This document shows positions 43,202 to 51,527 of a stretch of DNA of 64,000 bases, one piece after another. Made by a program: the position numbers and the translations under genes. The stretch's first letter is position 1; each line of letters begins with the position of its first letter. This DNA comes from Variovorax paradoxus (GTDB taxonomy: Bacteria > Pseudomonadota > Gammaproteobacteria > Burkholderiales > Burkholderiaceae_C). The stretch is from assembly GCF_009755665.1 (NCBI RefSeq), contig NZ_CP046622.1, forward strand, positions 4,154,001-4,218,000, read 5' to 3'. Under the pieces are notes generated by a model, which did not search any database, was not told the origin of the DNA, and saw only the letters and a list, made by a program, of their open reading frames with translations.

Positions 43202-43818
43202 CCGCACCCGAGGTTGCCGCCATTGCGCCGCTGCGTGAATTCGTCGGCGCGTTCGGCCGGCTGCTCGACAGCGCACCCGACGAACCGCGCATTCTTTCCG
43301 AAGGCCGAGCGCTGCTTCGCACGCTGGTCGCGCGAGACGACTGGCTGCCCGATGCCTTCGCGCAGCCCGACCCTGTGCACTACCGGCAGTTTCTGCTGCA
43401 TGCCGACAGCACCGAGCGCTTCTCGGTCGTGAGCTTTGTGTGGGGGCCGGGCCAGGCCACGCCGGTGCACGACCACACGGTGTGGGGCCTGATCGGCATG
43501 CTGCGAGGAGCCGAATACAGCCAGGGCTACGCAATTGGCGACGACGGCCGGGCCCGGCCGCAAGGCGAGGCCGTGCGGCTCGAAGCCGGCGAAGTGGAGG
43601 CTGTGTCGCCCACCGTCGGTGACCTGCACCGCGTGCACAACGCGCATGACGACCGCGTTTCCATCAGCATCCACGTCTACGGCGCCAACATCGGCGCCGT
43701 GCGGCGGCATACTTACCCCGCAGAGGGCGGACGCAAGCCCTTTGTTTCGGGCTACTCCAACACGCTTCTTCCCAACCTGTGGGACCGCTCCGCCGAACTC
43801 CGATCGACATCCGCATGA
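43198..43818 (+). CDS. Cysteine dioxygenase-like cupin
   Basis: A 206-residue single-domain cupin of the cysteine dioxygenase type I family. The iron-ligand pair is in PVHDHTVWG (two histidines near 92-94) and the third histidine in the GDLHRVHNAHDD region; the arginine-rich and Tyr features needed to tell cysteine dioxygenase from 3-mercaptopropionate dioxygenase were not resolved. It oxidises a thiol to a sulfinate. Overlaps at both ends are ATGA, so it is tightly coupled to the binding protein and the rhodanese gene. It suits breakdown of cysteine-like or thiol intermediates in the same pathway. Confidence 0.85.
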   Translation: MTAPEVAAIAPLREFVGAFGRLLDSAPDEPRILSEGRALLRTLVARDDWLPDAFAQPDPVHYRQFLLHADSTERFSVVSFVWGPGQATPVHDHTVWGLIGMLRGAEYSQGYAIGDDGRARPQGEAVRLEAGEVEAVSPTVGDLHRVHNAHDDRVSISIHVYGANIGAVRRHTYPAEGGRKPFVSGYSNTLLPNLWDRSAELRSTSA

Positions 43819-45440
43819 CGACAACCACCGCCTTTCCCCTGCTGCCCTCTGCCGCCGTGCGCGCGCGCCTGCTCGCCCGCGAAGAAACCGCGCTGCTCGA
43901 CGTGCGCGAGGAAGATCCCTTCGCGCAGGAGCATCCGCTGTGGGCCGCGAACCTGCCGCTCTCGCGCATCGAGATCGAAGCCTGGCGGCGCATTCCGCGG
44001 CGCAGCACCTTCATCGTGCTCTACGGCACGCACGACGGCATCGACCTGGCGCCGCTCGCCGCGCAAACGCTGGCTGCGCTGGGCTACACCAACGTGCACC
44101 TGCTCGAAAGCGGCCTCGAAGGCTGGCGCGCGGCCGGCGGCGAGCTGTTCCGCGACGTGAACGTGCCGAGCAAGTCCTTCGGCGAACTGGTCGAGCACGA
44201 GCGGCATACGCCCTCGCTCTCCGCGCCCGAGGTGAAGGCGCTGGTCGACGGCAAGGCGAACGTGGTGGTGGTCGATGCGCGCCGCTTCGACGAATACCAG
44301 ACCATGAGCATTCCCTCGGCCACCAGCGTGCCCGGCGCGGAGCTGGTGCTGCGCGTGCGGGAGCTCGCACCCGACCCGGCCACGCAAGTCATCGTCAATT
44401 GCGCGGGCCGCACGCGCAGCATCATCGGCACGCAATCGCTGGTGAATGCGGGCATTCCGAACCCGGTGGCTGCCCTGCGCAACGGCACCATCGGCTGGAA
44501 GCTCGCGGGGCAGGTGCTCGACCATGGCGCCAGCCGCCGAGCGCCCAACGCGGTGGCCGGTGCGCACCGCGCACAGGCTGATGCCGATGCACGCCGCGTG
44601 GCCGACAAGGCCGGAGTGCGGCGCATCGCGCTCGACGCGCTGCACACACTCGAAGCCCCGGAGCGCACGCTGTACCGCTTCGACGTGCGCACGCCCGAGG
44701 AATACGAGGCCGGGCACCTGCCCGGCTTTGCGAGTGCACCCGGCGGGCAGCTGGTGCAAGAAACCGACCACCAGGTGCCGGTGCGCGGCGCGCGCATCGT
44801 GCTGGCGGACGATGACGGCGTGCGCGCATCGATGAGCGCGTCGTGGCTCGCGCAGATGGGCTGGGAAGTGTATGTGCCCGATGCGGTGCCCGCGGCTTCG
44901 TCATTCACCGAAACCTCGGCGCCCTCCCCTGTTTATCCCCCCGTTGCAGCGGCCGTCGCCGAGATCGAACCGAAGGCGCTGGCAGCATTTCTGGCGCAGC
45001 CCGGCACCGCGGTGATCGACGTGACCACCAGCGCCAACTACGTGAAGCGGCACATCCCCGGCGCTTGGTATGCCATTCGCGCACAGTTGCCGCAGGCCAC
45101 AAGCACGGCCATTCCGCCGTCGCAGCGCTATGTGCTCACCTGCGGCAGCAGCCTGCTCGCGCGCTATGCCGCGGCCGACCTGCGCGCGTTGCTCGACGCG
45201 CGCGGCCAGCGCGATGTAGAAGTGCTGGTGCTGGCCGGCGGCAATGCGGCATGGTTTGCCGCGGGCCTGGAGGCTGAATCGGGCGAGACGCGGCTGGCCG
45301 TGCCGCGCACCGACCGTTATCGCCGGCCCTACGAAGGCACGGATGCGCCCGCCGAAGCGATGCAGGCGTATCTGGATTGGGAGTTCGGGCTGGTGGCACA
45401 ACTGGCGCGCGATGGGACGCATCACTTTCACGTGATCTGA
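43815..45440 (+). CDS. Four-domain rhodanese-like sulfurtransferase
   Basis: A 541-residue protein made of four rhodanese-like domains (about 5-115, 140-240, 285-375 and 410-510). The persulfide cysteine is present only in domain 2 (C196 in VNCAGRTRS) and domain 4 (C443 in LTCGSS); the same position in domains 1 and 3 reads LYGTHDG and LADDDG, without cysteine. It is the last gene of the rightward operon and probably passes sulfane sulfur or thiosulfate-derived sulfur to an acceptor. Two inactive domains suggest a structural or regulatory role. No signal peptide, so it is cytoplasmic. Confidence 0.88.
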   Translation: MTTTTAFPLLPSAAVRARLLAREETALLDVREEDPFAQEHPLWAANLPLSRIEIEAWRRIPRRSTFIVLYGTHDGIDLAPLAAQTLAALGYTNVHLLESGLEGWRAAGGELFRDVNVPSKSFGELVEHERHTPSLSAPEVKALVDGKANVVVVDARRFDEYQTMSIPSATSVPGAELVLRVRELAPDPATQVIVNCAGRTRSIIGTQSLVNAGIPNPVAALRNGTIGWKLAGQVLDHGASRRAPNAVAGAHRAQADADARRVADKAGVRRIALDALHTLEAPERTLYRFDVRTPEEYEAGHLPGFASAPGGQLVQETDHQVPVRGARIVLADDDGVRASMSASWLAQMGWEVYVPDAVPAASSFTETSAPSPVYPPVAAAVAEIEPKALAAFLAQPGTAVIDVTTSANYVKRHIPGAWYAIRAQLPQATSTAIPPSQRYVLTCGSSLLARYAAADLRALLDARGQRDVEVLVLAGGNAAWFAAGLEAESGETRLAVPRTDRYRRPYEGTDAPAEAMQAYLDWEFGLVAQLARDGTHHFHVI

Positions 45441-45565
45441 GTGTTTCGCACGGCCGGTGGGCCTGTCGTGTTTCACCGGGAATGGAACTTTTTTCACTGA
45501 GTTTGGAACCGCCGCGGGCTCACCAACATTCGTTCGAAGGCTTTGTCCACCGCTAGGCCACCGCC

Positions 45566-46519
45566 CTACTTTGCGAATCGACGGCGATATTCGCCCGGGC
45601 TCACGCCGAGCCGCCGGCTGAAGGCACGCCTGAACGCATCGACATTCGCGTATCCGACTTCGTCGGCAAGGCGCTTTGCAGGCAAATCCGATTCCTCGAC
45701 GAGGCGGCGCGCAGCGTCAATGCGCGCGTTCTCGACGAACTCCGCAGGCGTAGTGCCTGTCTCACTTCTGAAAATTCGAGCGAAGTTGCGTTCGCTCATG
45801 CCGGCGCGGGCTGCCAACGTCGGAACGGAGAGGTCGTCTTTCAATTGCGAAAGCACATGGTCCTGGACCTGCCGAACGCTCGAACGTTCCGACGTTTGTG
45901 CTGCCAGATGTGCACTGAACTGGCTCTGTCCGCCTGGCCGCTTCAGAAACATCACTAGCTCACGCGCAACGCGCAAAGCTAGCTCGCGTCCATGGTCCTC
46001 TTCCACCATTGCGAGAGCGAGATCCATCCCGGCTGTGACGCCTGCGGAGGTGAAGAGCTTGCCATCCTTCACGTAGATGGCGTCCGGCTCGACATTGGCT
46101 TTCGGGTACTGGGCGGCCAAGCGTTCTACGGCGTTCCAGTGGGTGACCACACGTTTACCGTCCAGAAGGCCCGCGGCCGCGAGGACAAACGCGCCGCTGC
46201 AGACCGAACCGAACCGGCGGACCGTGTGTGCTTGACGTCGGAGCCATTCGTGCAATTCGGTGTCCGTCGCGACCTCCGCAACATCAGGGCTGCCGGCAAC
46301 GAGCAAAGTATCGATGGGGCCGCGATGCTCTGCGACGGTTGCGTCCACCGCAAGCCGCAGCCCGCTGCTGCTTTTAAGCATTCCTGGCACTGTGCCGATC
46401 ACCTGGATTTGGTACGCGCGTGGCTGGCCAAGCTGACGTGAAGCTTCGGCAAATACGTCGGCAGGCCCCACAACATCGAGGAGTTGCACACGGGGGAAAG
46501 CAAGGATGGCGATACGCAT
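45566..46519 (-). CDS. GlxA-family transcriptional regulator (DJ-1/PfpI plus AraC)
   Basis: A 317-residue regulator. The N-terminal half (about 1-170) is a DJ-1/PfpI-like domain with the nucleophile-elbow cysteine in FGSVCSGAF. The C-terminal part (about 215-315) is an AraC helix-turn-helix pair (SVPTLAARAGMSERNFARIF and RLADEVGYANVDAFRRAF). It faces the transporter gene at 46627 across 107 bases and is a likely regulator of it. The gene is noticeably less GC-rich than the sulfur locus to its left, which fits horizontal origin of this segment. Confidence 0.87.
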   Translation of the reverse strand: MRIAILAFPRVQLLDVVGPADVFAEASRQLGQPRAYQIQVIGTVPGMLKSSSGLRLAVDATVAEHRGPIDTLLVAGSPDVAEVATDTELHEWLRRQAHTVRRFGSVCSGAFVLAAAGLLDGKRVVTHWNAVERLAAQYPKANVEPDAIYVKDGKLFTSAGVTAGMDLALAMVEEDHGRELALRVARELVMFLKRPGGQSQFSAHLAAQTSERSSVRQVQDHVLSQLKDDLSVPTLAARAGMSERNFARIFRSETGTTPAEFVENARIDAARRLVEESDLPAKRLADEVGYANVDAFRRAFSRRLGVSPGEYRRRFAK

Positions 46520-46626
46520 GGCTGTGAAGGCTGACTCATTGGCAGAAAACGCCGGCTAAAGAGAAAACGATGCAGAAAGTATGGCTGAAAATTCCCATAT
46601 CAACATATTCAGCCAAGGAGCTATTC

Positions 46627-47703
46627 ATGCAAGCCGTTCCCTCAAACACAACGTTTCCGGTTTACTCACCGCCAACTGAGGCTTTTGTGAACAGCCTCCC
46701 CGGAGGTGAGACCGTCCCCCCAGACACAACGTTTCCGGTTTATTCACCGCCAACCGGGGTCTCTGTGAGAAACCTCCCCGTAAGTCTTTTCGCCTCGGTG
46801 ATGGGCCTCTCCGGTCTGGCACTGGCATGGCGCCTTGCGCACAGTAGCCTGGGTGTGCCGGCTTTCATCGGTGAAGCCATCGGCGCATTTGCGCTCGGCA
46901 TTTTTGTGTTGATCGTGCTGGGCTATCTGGTCAAGCTCACCCGGTATCGAGCCGCCGTGCAAGCGGAATTCAATCACCCGGTGGCCGGTAACTTCTTCGG
47001 GACGATCGCGATCTCGATCCTTCTGCTATCTGCTGTGGTGGGACCGTACAGCGAGATGGCAGCGCGCGCGATATGGACGGTCGGCGTGCTCGCGACCTTT
47101 TGGCTCAGTTTCGTTGTGGCCTCCCGCCTTCTCAAGGGCAGTGTGGACGACACGCACGCGGTCCCGGCTTGGTTGATTCCCGGCGTTGCCACCCTTGACA
47201 TCGCTGTGACGGGTGCGCACATGCCCATGGCTTGGGCGCCCGAGATCAACCTGCTCGCGGGCGCGGTTGGTGGGGTCTTGGCGCTGGTCCTCTTCGTGCT
47301 GATCGTGCGACGGCTTGTGCATCGGGAACCGCTGGCGCAAGGTATGACACCCTCGTTGATGATCCTGGTGGCCCCTTTTGCCGTCGGCTTCCTCGCGTAT
47401 ACGAACATCGTGGGTGGCGTTGACCGCTTTGCCTCCGTGCTCTTCTACTTTGCGCTGTTCCTGTTCGTGGTGATCGCACCGAAGGTGTTCCGACGCAGCA
47501 TCAAATTCTCGCCGGCCTGGTGGGCCATAAGCTTCCCCATGGCTGCCTTGGCCAATGCCGCCCTGAAGTACGCTGACGCTCGGGGCACTGGCCAACTTTG
47601 GATGGTTGCCGTGCTGCTTCTAGCGGTGCTGAGCGTGGCCCTCGCGGTGCTCACCGTGCGTACGGTACGCATAGCCCTGAACGGCAATCTGCTCCATGCG
47701 TAA
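46627..47703 (+). CDS. TDT/SLAC1-like membrane transporter
   Basis: A 358-residue membrane protein with about ten helices, resembling tellurite-resistance/dicarboxylate (TDT) and SLAC1 anion-channel families. The start at 46627 is set by AAGGAG seven bases upstream; an earlier ATG (46570) lacks one. The first 50 residues are cytoplasmic and contain TTFPVYSPPT twice, from a 57-base imperfect duplication 78 bases apart. It faces the GlxA-type regulator and is followed 23 bases later by a small multidrug-type transporter gene, with which it is probably co-transcribed. Confidence 0.72.
   Translation: MQAVPSNTTFPVYSPPTEAFVNSLPGGETVPPDTTFPVYSPPTGVSVRNLPVSLFASVMGLSGLALAWRLAHSSLGVPAFIGEAIGAFALGIFVLIVLGYLVKLTRYRAAVQAEFNHPVAGNFFGTIAISILLLSAVVGPYSEMAARAIWTVGVLATFWLSFVVASRLLKGSVDDTHAVPAWLIPGVATLDIAVTGAHMPMAWAPEINLLAGAVGGVLALVLFVLIVRRLVHREPLAQGMTPSLMILVAPFAVGFLAYTNIVGGVDRFASVLFYFALFLFVVIAPKVFRRSIKFSPAWWAISFPMAALANAALKYADARGTGQLWMVAVLLLAVLSVALAVLTVRTVRIALNGNLLHA
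46646..46780 (+). repeat. Direct duplication, two 57-bp units
   Basis: Units at 46646-46702 and 46724-46780, offset by exactly 78 bases (26 codons), in frame. The first 31 bases differ at one position and the rest at several, so the duplication is not recent. It duplicates the TTFPVYSPPT segment in the N-terminus of the transporter. Confidence 0.75.
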
Positions 47704-47726
47704 GCACGACGCACGGAGTCGATGAC

Positions 47727-48053
47727 ATGAGCCTTGGAATGTCCTGGGTCTTAGTGGTTGCGGCGGGCCTGCTCGAGATCGTCTTCGCAGTAGGGCTGAA
47801 GCATTCAAACGGCTTGGAGCGGCCTTGGGTTGCTATGGGAACAGGCACCGCGCTGCTCGGCAGCCTGGTCCTGCTTTCCACTGCGCTGCGGCAACTCCCG
47901 GTCGGAAGCGCCTATGCGGTTTGGACGGGGATCGGTGCGGCTGGCACTGCGCTCGCTGGCATCGTCCTGCTCGGAGATCCTATTACGGCGACACGTTTGG
48001 CATGCATCGCGGTGATCGTCGGCGGCGTGATCGGTTTGCAGATGGCTGGCTAG
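47727..48053 (+). CDS. SMR-family small multidrug/guanidinium-type transporter
   Basis: A 108-residue, four-helix protein of the small multidrug resistance family. The essential glutamate is in VAAGLLEIVFAVGLKHSNG (near residue 17), and YAVWTGIGAAG (near 60) is the second hallmark. Features are closer to the SugE/Gdx (guanidinium exporter) branch than to EmrE, but the sequence cannot settle it. GGAG lies nine bases before the start. Together with the upstream transporter it forms a likely operon in an atypical, less GC-rich segment. Confidence 0.85.
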   Translation: MSLGMSWVLVVAAGLLEIVFAVGLKHSNGLERPWVAMGTGTALLGSLVLLSTALRQLPVGSAYAVWTGIGAAGTALAGIVLLGDPITATRLACIAVIVGGVIGLQMAG

Positions 48054-48099
48054 GATTTCTTCGATAGGTAGCTCGGCTTCGGAACGAATTCAGCCGCTA

Positions 48100-48151
48100 A
48101 ATTCCAAAGTTAGTGGGACAAAACCCTAGGAATTCCAGCTTTAGTGAAACA
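48100..48151. mobile_element. Possible insertion-sequence terminus remnant (IS21-like repeats)
   Basis: Two imperfect 21-base direct repeats, 48100-48120 and 48131-48151, match at 16 of 21 positions; both contain AATTCCA and TTAGTG. Repeated TTTAGTG(A/G)(A/G)ACA-type sequences are a feature of IS21-family ends. No transposase is adjacent, so only a relic is proposed. Confidence 0.3.
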
Positions 48152-48240
48152 GCGGTTCCATCCTCAATGATTGCTCCGCGCGTAAGTGGTCGACTCGAAA
48201 GGCATGAGAGTTCCGCGAGCCGTGAATCTCGACAGGGCCC

Positions 48241-48274
48241 AAAGAGAAAGCCGGCATTCGCCGGCTTTCTCTTT
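48241..48274. terminator. Strong bidirectional intrinsic terminator
   Basis: A perfect 15-base stem, AAAGAGAAAGCCGGC / GCCGGCTTTCTCTTT, with an ATTC loop. The A-rich and T-rich flanks of the stem serve both strands. It lies 47 bases after the rhlE-like stop (minus strand) and about 190 bases after the SMR gene stop (plus strand). Confidence 0.8.
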
Positions 48275-48321
48275 GTGTGAACGGGAGGCCTCGCCGAAGC
48301 AGGCCGCCCCCCCGAGCCTCG

Positions 48322-49788
48322 TCAGTTCGTCTCGGCGCTCTTGAACAGCGCCGCAACCTTGCGCTTGGTCTTGATGTTGCTCGAGATGCCGCGCGCGGGC
48401 GCAGCCTTGGCGGCGGCTTCCCAGTCGGGAGCGGCTTCGCGCTCGCCTGGCTCATAGGGCTTGTCGAAGAACGGATCGCGCGGTGCGGAAGGCGCGCGAT
48501 GCGGGCGTCCGCCGCCGCGGCGCGCATCGGCGCCGATGCTGCTGCGTTCGCGCGGCTGGTCGAGCACATCGCGTGCGTCGCCGGCCTCGCCCTCTTCGCG
48601 CCAGTGGCGGCGTCCGTCGTTGATGCGGCCGCGCGGCTTGTCTTCTTCGAACTCGACGGGTTCGAGCTCGATCTTCTTCTTGATCAGCTTCTCGATGTCG
48701 GCCACCAGGCGCGCATCGTTGCCGCCGCTGGCAAAGCTCACGGCCAGGCCCGAGGCGCCGGCACGGCCCGTGCGGCCGATACGGTGCACGTAGTCTTCGG
48801 CGTTGAACGGAATGTCGAAGTTGAAGACCGCCGGCACGTCCTTGATGTCGAGCCCGCGGGCCGCGACGTCGGTGCACACCAGAAGGTCGACCTCGCCCGC
48901 CTTGAACGAGGCGAGCGCCTTCAGGCGTTCGTCCTGGCTCTTGTCGCCGTGCAGGGCCGTGGTGCGAAGACCGTCGCGCTCGAGCGAGCGCGCCAGGCGT
49001 GCGCAGCCGAGCTTGCTGTTGACGAAGACAAAGGCCTGCGTGATGCCGCGCTGCTTGACGATCTGCTTGAGCGCACGGCGCTTGTCGTCGTCGCTCACGC
49101 TGTAGAAGTGCTGCTCGACGGTGGAAGCCGTTTCGTTCGGCCGCGCCACTTCGATGGTGACGGGGTTCTGCAGGTAGCTGCTGGCCAGCCGCTTGATCTC
49201 GGGCGAAAACGTGGCCGAGAACAAGAGCGTGGTGCGCTGCTTGGGCAGGTAGCTCAGGATGCGCTGCAGGTCGGGCAGAAAGCCGATGTCCAGCATGCGG
49301 TCGGCCTCGTCGAGCACCACGTACTCCACCTGGTTGAGCACCGCGTTCTTGGCTTCGATGTGGTCGAGCAGCCGGCCCGGCGTGGCCACCAGCACTTCGA
49401 CGCCCTTCTTGAGCTCGAGTGTCTGCGGCTTCATGTCGATGCCGCCGAACACCACCGTGCTGCGCAGGTTGGTGTACTTGGCGTACAGCTTGACCTGCTG
49501 GGCCACCTGGTCGGCCAGTTCGCGCGTGGGCAGCAGCACCAGCGCACGCACCGGGTGCCGCGCGGGCGAGGTGGAGGCGTTCTCGTGCTTGAGCATGCGC
49601 TGCAGCAGCGGCAGCGAAAACGCCGCGGTCTTGCCGGTGCCGGTCTGCGCGGCCCCCATCACGTCCTGCCCCGAAAGCACGACCGGAATGGCCTGCTCCT
49701 GGATGGGAGTCATGGTCTCGTAGCCCATTTCGGCTACGGCGCGCGCCAGCGGTTCCGCCAGCGATAGATTGGAGAAGGAGCTTGTCAT
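48322..49788 (-). CDS. rhlE: DEAD-box RNA helicase, RhlE-like
   Basis: A 488-residue DEAD-box helicase. Motifs in order: the Q motif PIQEQAIPV, Walker A AAQTGTGKT (about 46-54), PTRELA, DEAD in VLDEADRML, SAT in FSATF, and HRIGRTGR. The C-terminal tail beyond about residue 380 is charged and arginine-rich, for RNA contact. It unwinds short RNA duplexes in ribosome assembly or mRNA turnover. The start at 49788 fits the family N-terminus. A strong terminator follows. Confidence 0.9.
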   Translation of the reverse strand: MTSSFSNLSLAEPLARAVAEMGYETMTPIQEQAIPVVLSGQDVMGAAQTGTGKTAAFSLPLLQRMLKHENASTSPARHPVRALVLLPTRELADQVAQQVKLYAKYTNLRSTVVFGGIDMKPQTLELKKGVEVLVATPGRLLDHIEAKNAVLNQVEYVVLDEADRMLDIGFLPDLQRILSYLPKQRTTLLFSATFSPEIKRLASSYLQNPVTIEVARPNETASTVEQHFYSVSDDDKRRALKQIVKQRGITQAFVFVNSKLGCARLARSLERDGLRTTALHGDKSQDERLKALASFKAGEVDLLVCTDVAARGLDIKDVPAVFNFDIPFNAEDYVHRIGRTGRAGASGLAVSFASGGNDARLVADIEKLIKKKIELEPVEFEEDKPRGRINDGRRHWREEGEAGDARDVLDQPRERSSIGADARRGGGRPHRAPSAPRDPFFDKPYEPGEREAAPDWEAAAKAAPARGISSNIKTKRKVAALFKSAETN

Positions 49789-49862
49789 TAAGCCTTCTAT
49801 TGTCGCATTGCCGCAAAAAATGGCAGTGACGGCGCCGTGACAACGTCCGCGCCAGTCGTATT

Positions 49863-49879
49863 GCTATTTATTTTATAGC
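49863..49879. repeat. AT-rich palindrome upstream of rhlE
   Basis: GCTAT and ATAGC arms with a TTATTTT centre between the rhlE-like and metallopeptidase genes. Similar GCTAT...ATAGC palindromes recur between genes in Comamonadaceae from what I know of these genomes. On the minus strand it could also serve as a -10 region (TATAAA) for rhlE. Confidence 0.4.
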
Positions 49880-49919
49880 TGCAACCCCAACGATCATGCG
49901 CCCTGCAGAGCGCCAAGGC

Positions 49920-50801
49920 TCAAAGCGTGCGCGCGTTGAAGGTGTCGCAGGACTTGATGTCGCCGCTCTGATACCCCGCGCCGAACCAGCGTTGGCGCTG
50001 CGCGCTGGAGCCGTGGGTGAAGCTGTCGGGCACCACCGCGCGGCCCGCGGAGCGCTGCAAGGCGTCGTCGCCGATCTTCTGCGCGGCGTTCATGGCCGCC
50101 TCGATGTCGCCCGGCTCGAGCCACTTCTTCGACTCTTGCGAATGGTGCGCCCAGATGCCGGCAAAGCAGTCGGCCTGCAACTCGACGCGAACGCTCAGCG
50201 CGTTGTTCTGCGACTGGCTCAACCGGCCGCGCATGCCGTCCACCTTGGCGGTCACGCCGAGTTCGTCCTGCACATGGTGGCCCACCTCGTGCGCAATGAC
50301 ATAGGCCTGCGCAAACTCGCCGGGTGCGCCGAGCTGATTCTTGAGCGTGTCGTAGAAGCCGAGGTCGATGTACACCTTCTTGTCGCCCGGGCAGTAGAAC
50401 GGCCCCATGGCCGATTGCCCCGTGCCGCAGGCCGTGGGCGTGGCTCCGCGAAACAGCACGAGCCGGGGCGGCTGGTAGCTGCCGCCGTTCTGCCGGAAGA
50501 TGTTGGTCCAGACCACTTCGGTGTTCTTGAGCACCGTCGAGACGAAGGCCGCCTCGCGGTCGCCAGACGGTGGCTTGGGTGCGGGCCCTTGCTGTTGCTG
50601 CTGCACCTGGGCGGGGTCTCCGCCACCGCTCAGCAGGCTGAGCACCGTGAGCGGGTTGATGCCGAAGATCCAGCCGGCAATCAGCGCAACCGCAATGGTG
50701 CCGATGCCGATGCTGCGGCCCCCGATGAAGCCGCCGCCTCCGCCGTCTTGGCCGCGGCGGTCTTCGACGTTGTCCGATTGTTCGTTGCCTTCCCATCTCA
50801 T
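49920..50801 (-). CDS. Neutral zinc metallopeptidase (YpfJ family)
   Basis: A 293-residue membrane-anchored peptidase of the YpfJ/KPN_02809 family. A charged cytoplasmic N-terminus is followed by one transmembrane helix (about residues 30-52). The zinc motif is in VIAHEVGHHVQDELG (HEVGH, near 170), with the downstream ELQADCFAG glutamate typical for the third ligand. A Q/P-rich segment (about 65-80) links the two. Targets are unknown. It lies upstream of, and on the same strand as, the rhlE-like gene with 131 bases between. Confidence 0.88.
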   Translation of the reverse strand: MRWEGNEQSDNVEDRRGQDGGGGGFIGGRSIGIGTIAVALIAGWIFGINPLTVLSLLSGGGDPAQVQQQQQGPAPKPPSGDREAAFVSTVLKNTEVVWTNIFRQNGGSYQPPRLVLFRGATPTACGTGQSAMGPFYCPGDKKVYIDLGFYDTLKNQLGAPGEFAQAYVIAHEVGHHVQDELGVTAKVDGMRGRLSQSQNNALSVRVELQADCFAGIWAHHSQESKKWLEPGDIEAAMNAAQKIGDDALQRSAGRAVVPDSFTHGSSAQRQRWFGAGYQSGDIKSCDTFNARTL

Positions 50802-50894
50802 CGCAGTCTCCTTGCCGGGCAGTTTTGCCGGGCGTCTGCAGGATGGTACTTGGCCCGGCCGCCGGTTGCGTAACCAGCGGTCAGATCACGTGAA

Positions 50895-51461
50895 TCAGGT
50901 CTTGGGGAGCGTGACGCCGCGCTGGCCCTGGTACTTGCCGCCGCGGTCCTTGTAGCTGGTTTCGCAGACCTCGTCGCTCTCGAAGAACAGCACCTGCGCA
51001 CAACCCTCGCCCGCGTAGATCTTGGCGGGCAGCGGCGTGGTGTTGCTGAATTCGAGCGTCACGTAGCCTTCCCATTCGGGCTCGAAAGGGGTCACGTTGA
51101 CGATGATGCCGCAGCGCGCATAAGTGCTCTTGCCCAGGCAGATGGTGAGCACGTTGCGCGGGATGCGAAAGTATTCGACCGTGCGCGCCAGCGCAAAGCT
51201 GTTGGGCGGAATGATGCAGTAGTCGCCGTGCATGTCGACGAAGCTCTTCTCGTCGAAGTTCTTCGGGTCGACCACGGTGCTGTGGATGTTGGTGAAAACC
51301 TTGAATTCAGGCGCGCACCGGATGTCGTAGCCGTAGCTCGAGGTGCCGTAGCTGATGATCTTGTGGCCGGCGGCCTCGCGCACCTGGCCGGGCTCGAAAG
51401 GCTCGATCATGCCGTTCTGCTCGGCCATGCGCCGGATCCATTTGTCGCTCTTGATGCTCAT
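50895..51461 (-). CDS. dcd: dCTP deaminase
   Basis: A 188-residue dCTP deaminase, which makes dUTP for thymidylate synthesis. Family signatures [12 protein letters not shown] (near 38), [10 protein letters not shown] (near 111) and [19 protein letters not shown] (near 135, with the catalytic glutamate) are intact, and the length equals that of E. coli Dcd (about 193). Cytoplasmic, trimeric. It stands between a metallopeptidase and guanine deaminase and is not obviously in an operon with either. Confidence 0.95.
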
Positions 51462-51527
51462 ATGCGGTCGCTGATGCTGCTGCGGGGAGGAATGGCACGA
51501 ATTGTGGCATGTGCCACCGAGCTATCC

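Noticed and set aside
45485..45500. T-run before the GlxA-type gene
   Set aside because: There is no adjacent stable stem, so it cannot be called an intrinsic terminator.
48277..49767. Plus-strand frame (496 codons) opposite the rhlE-like gene
   Set aside because: It lies entirely within a helicase gene whose motifs are complete on the other strand.
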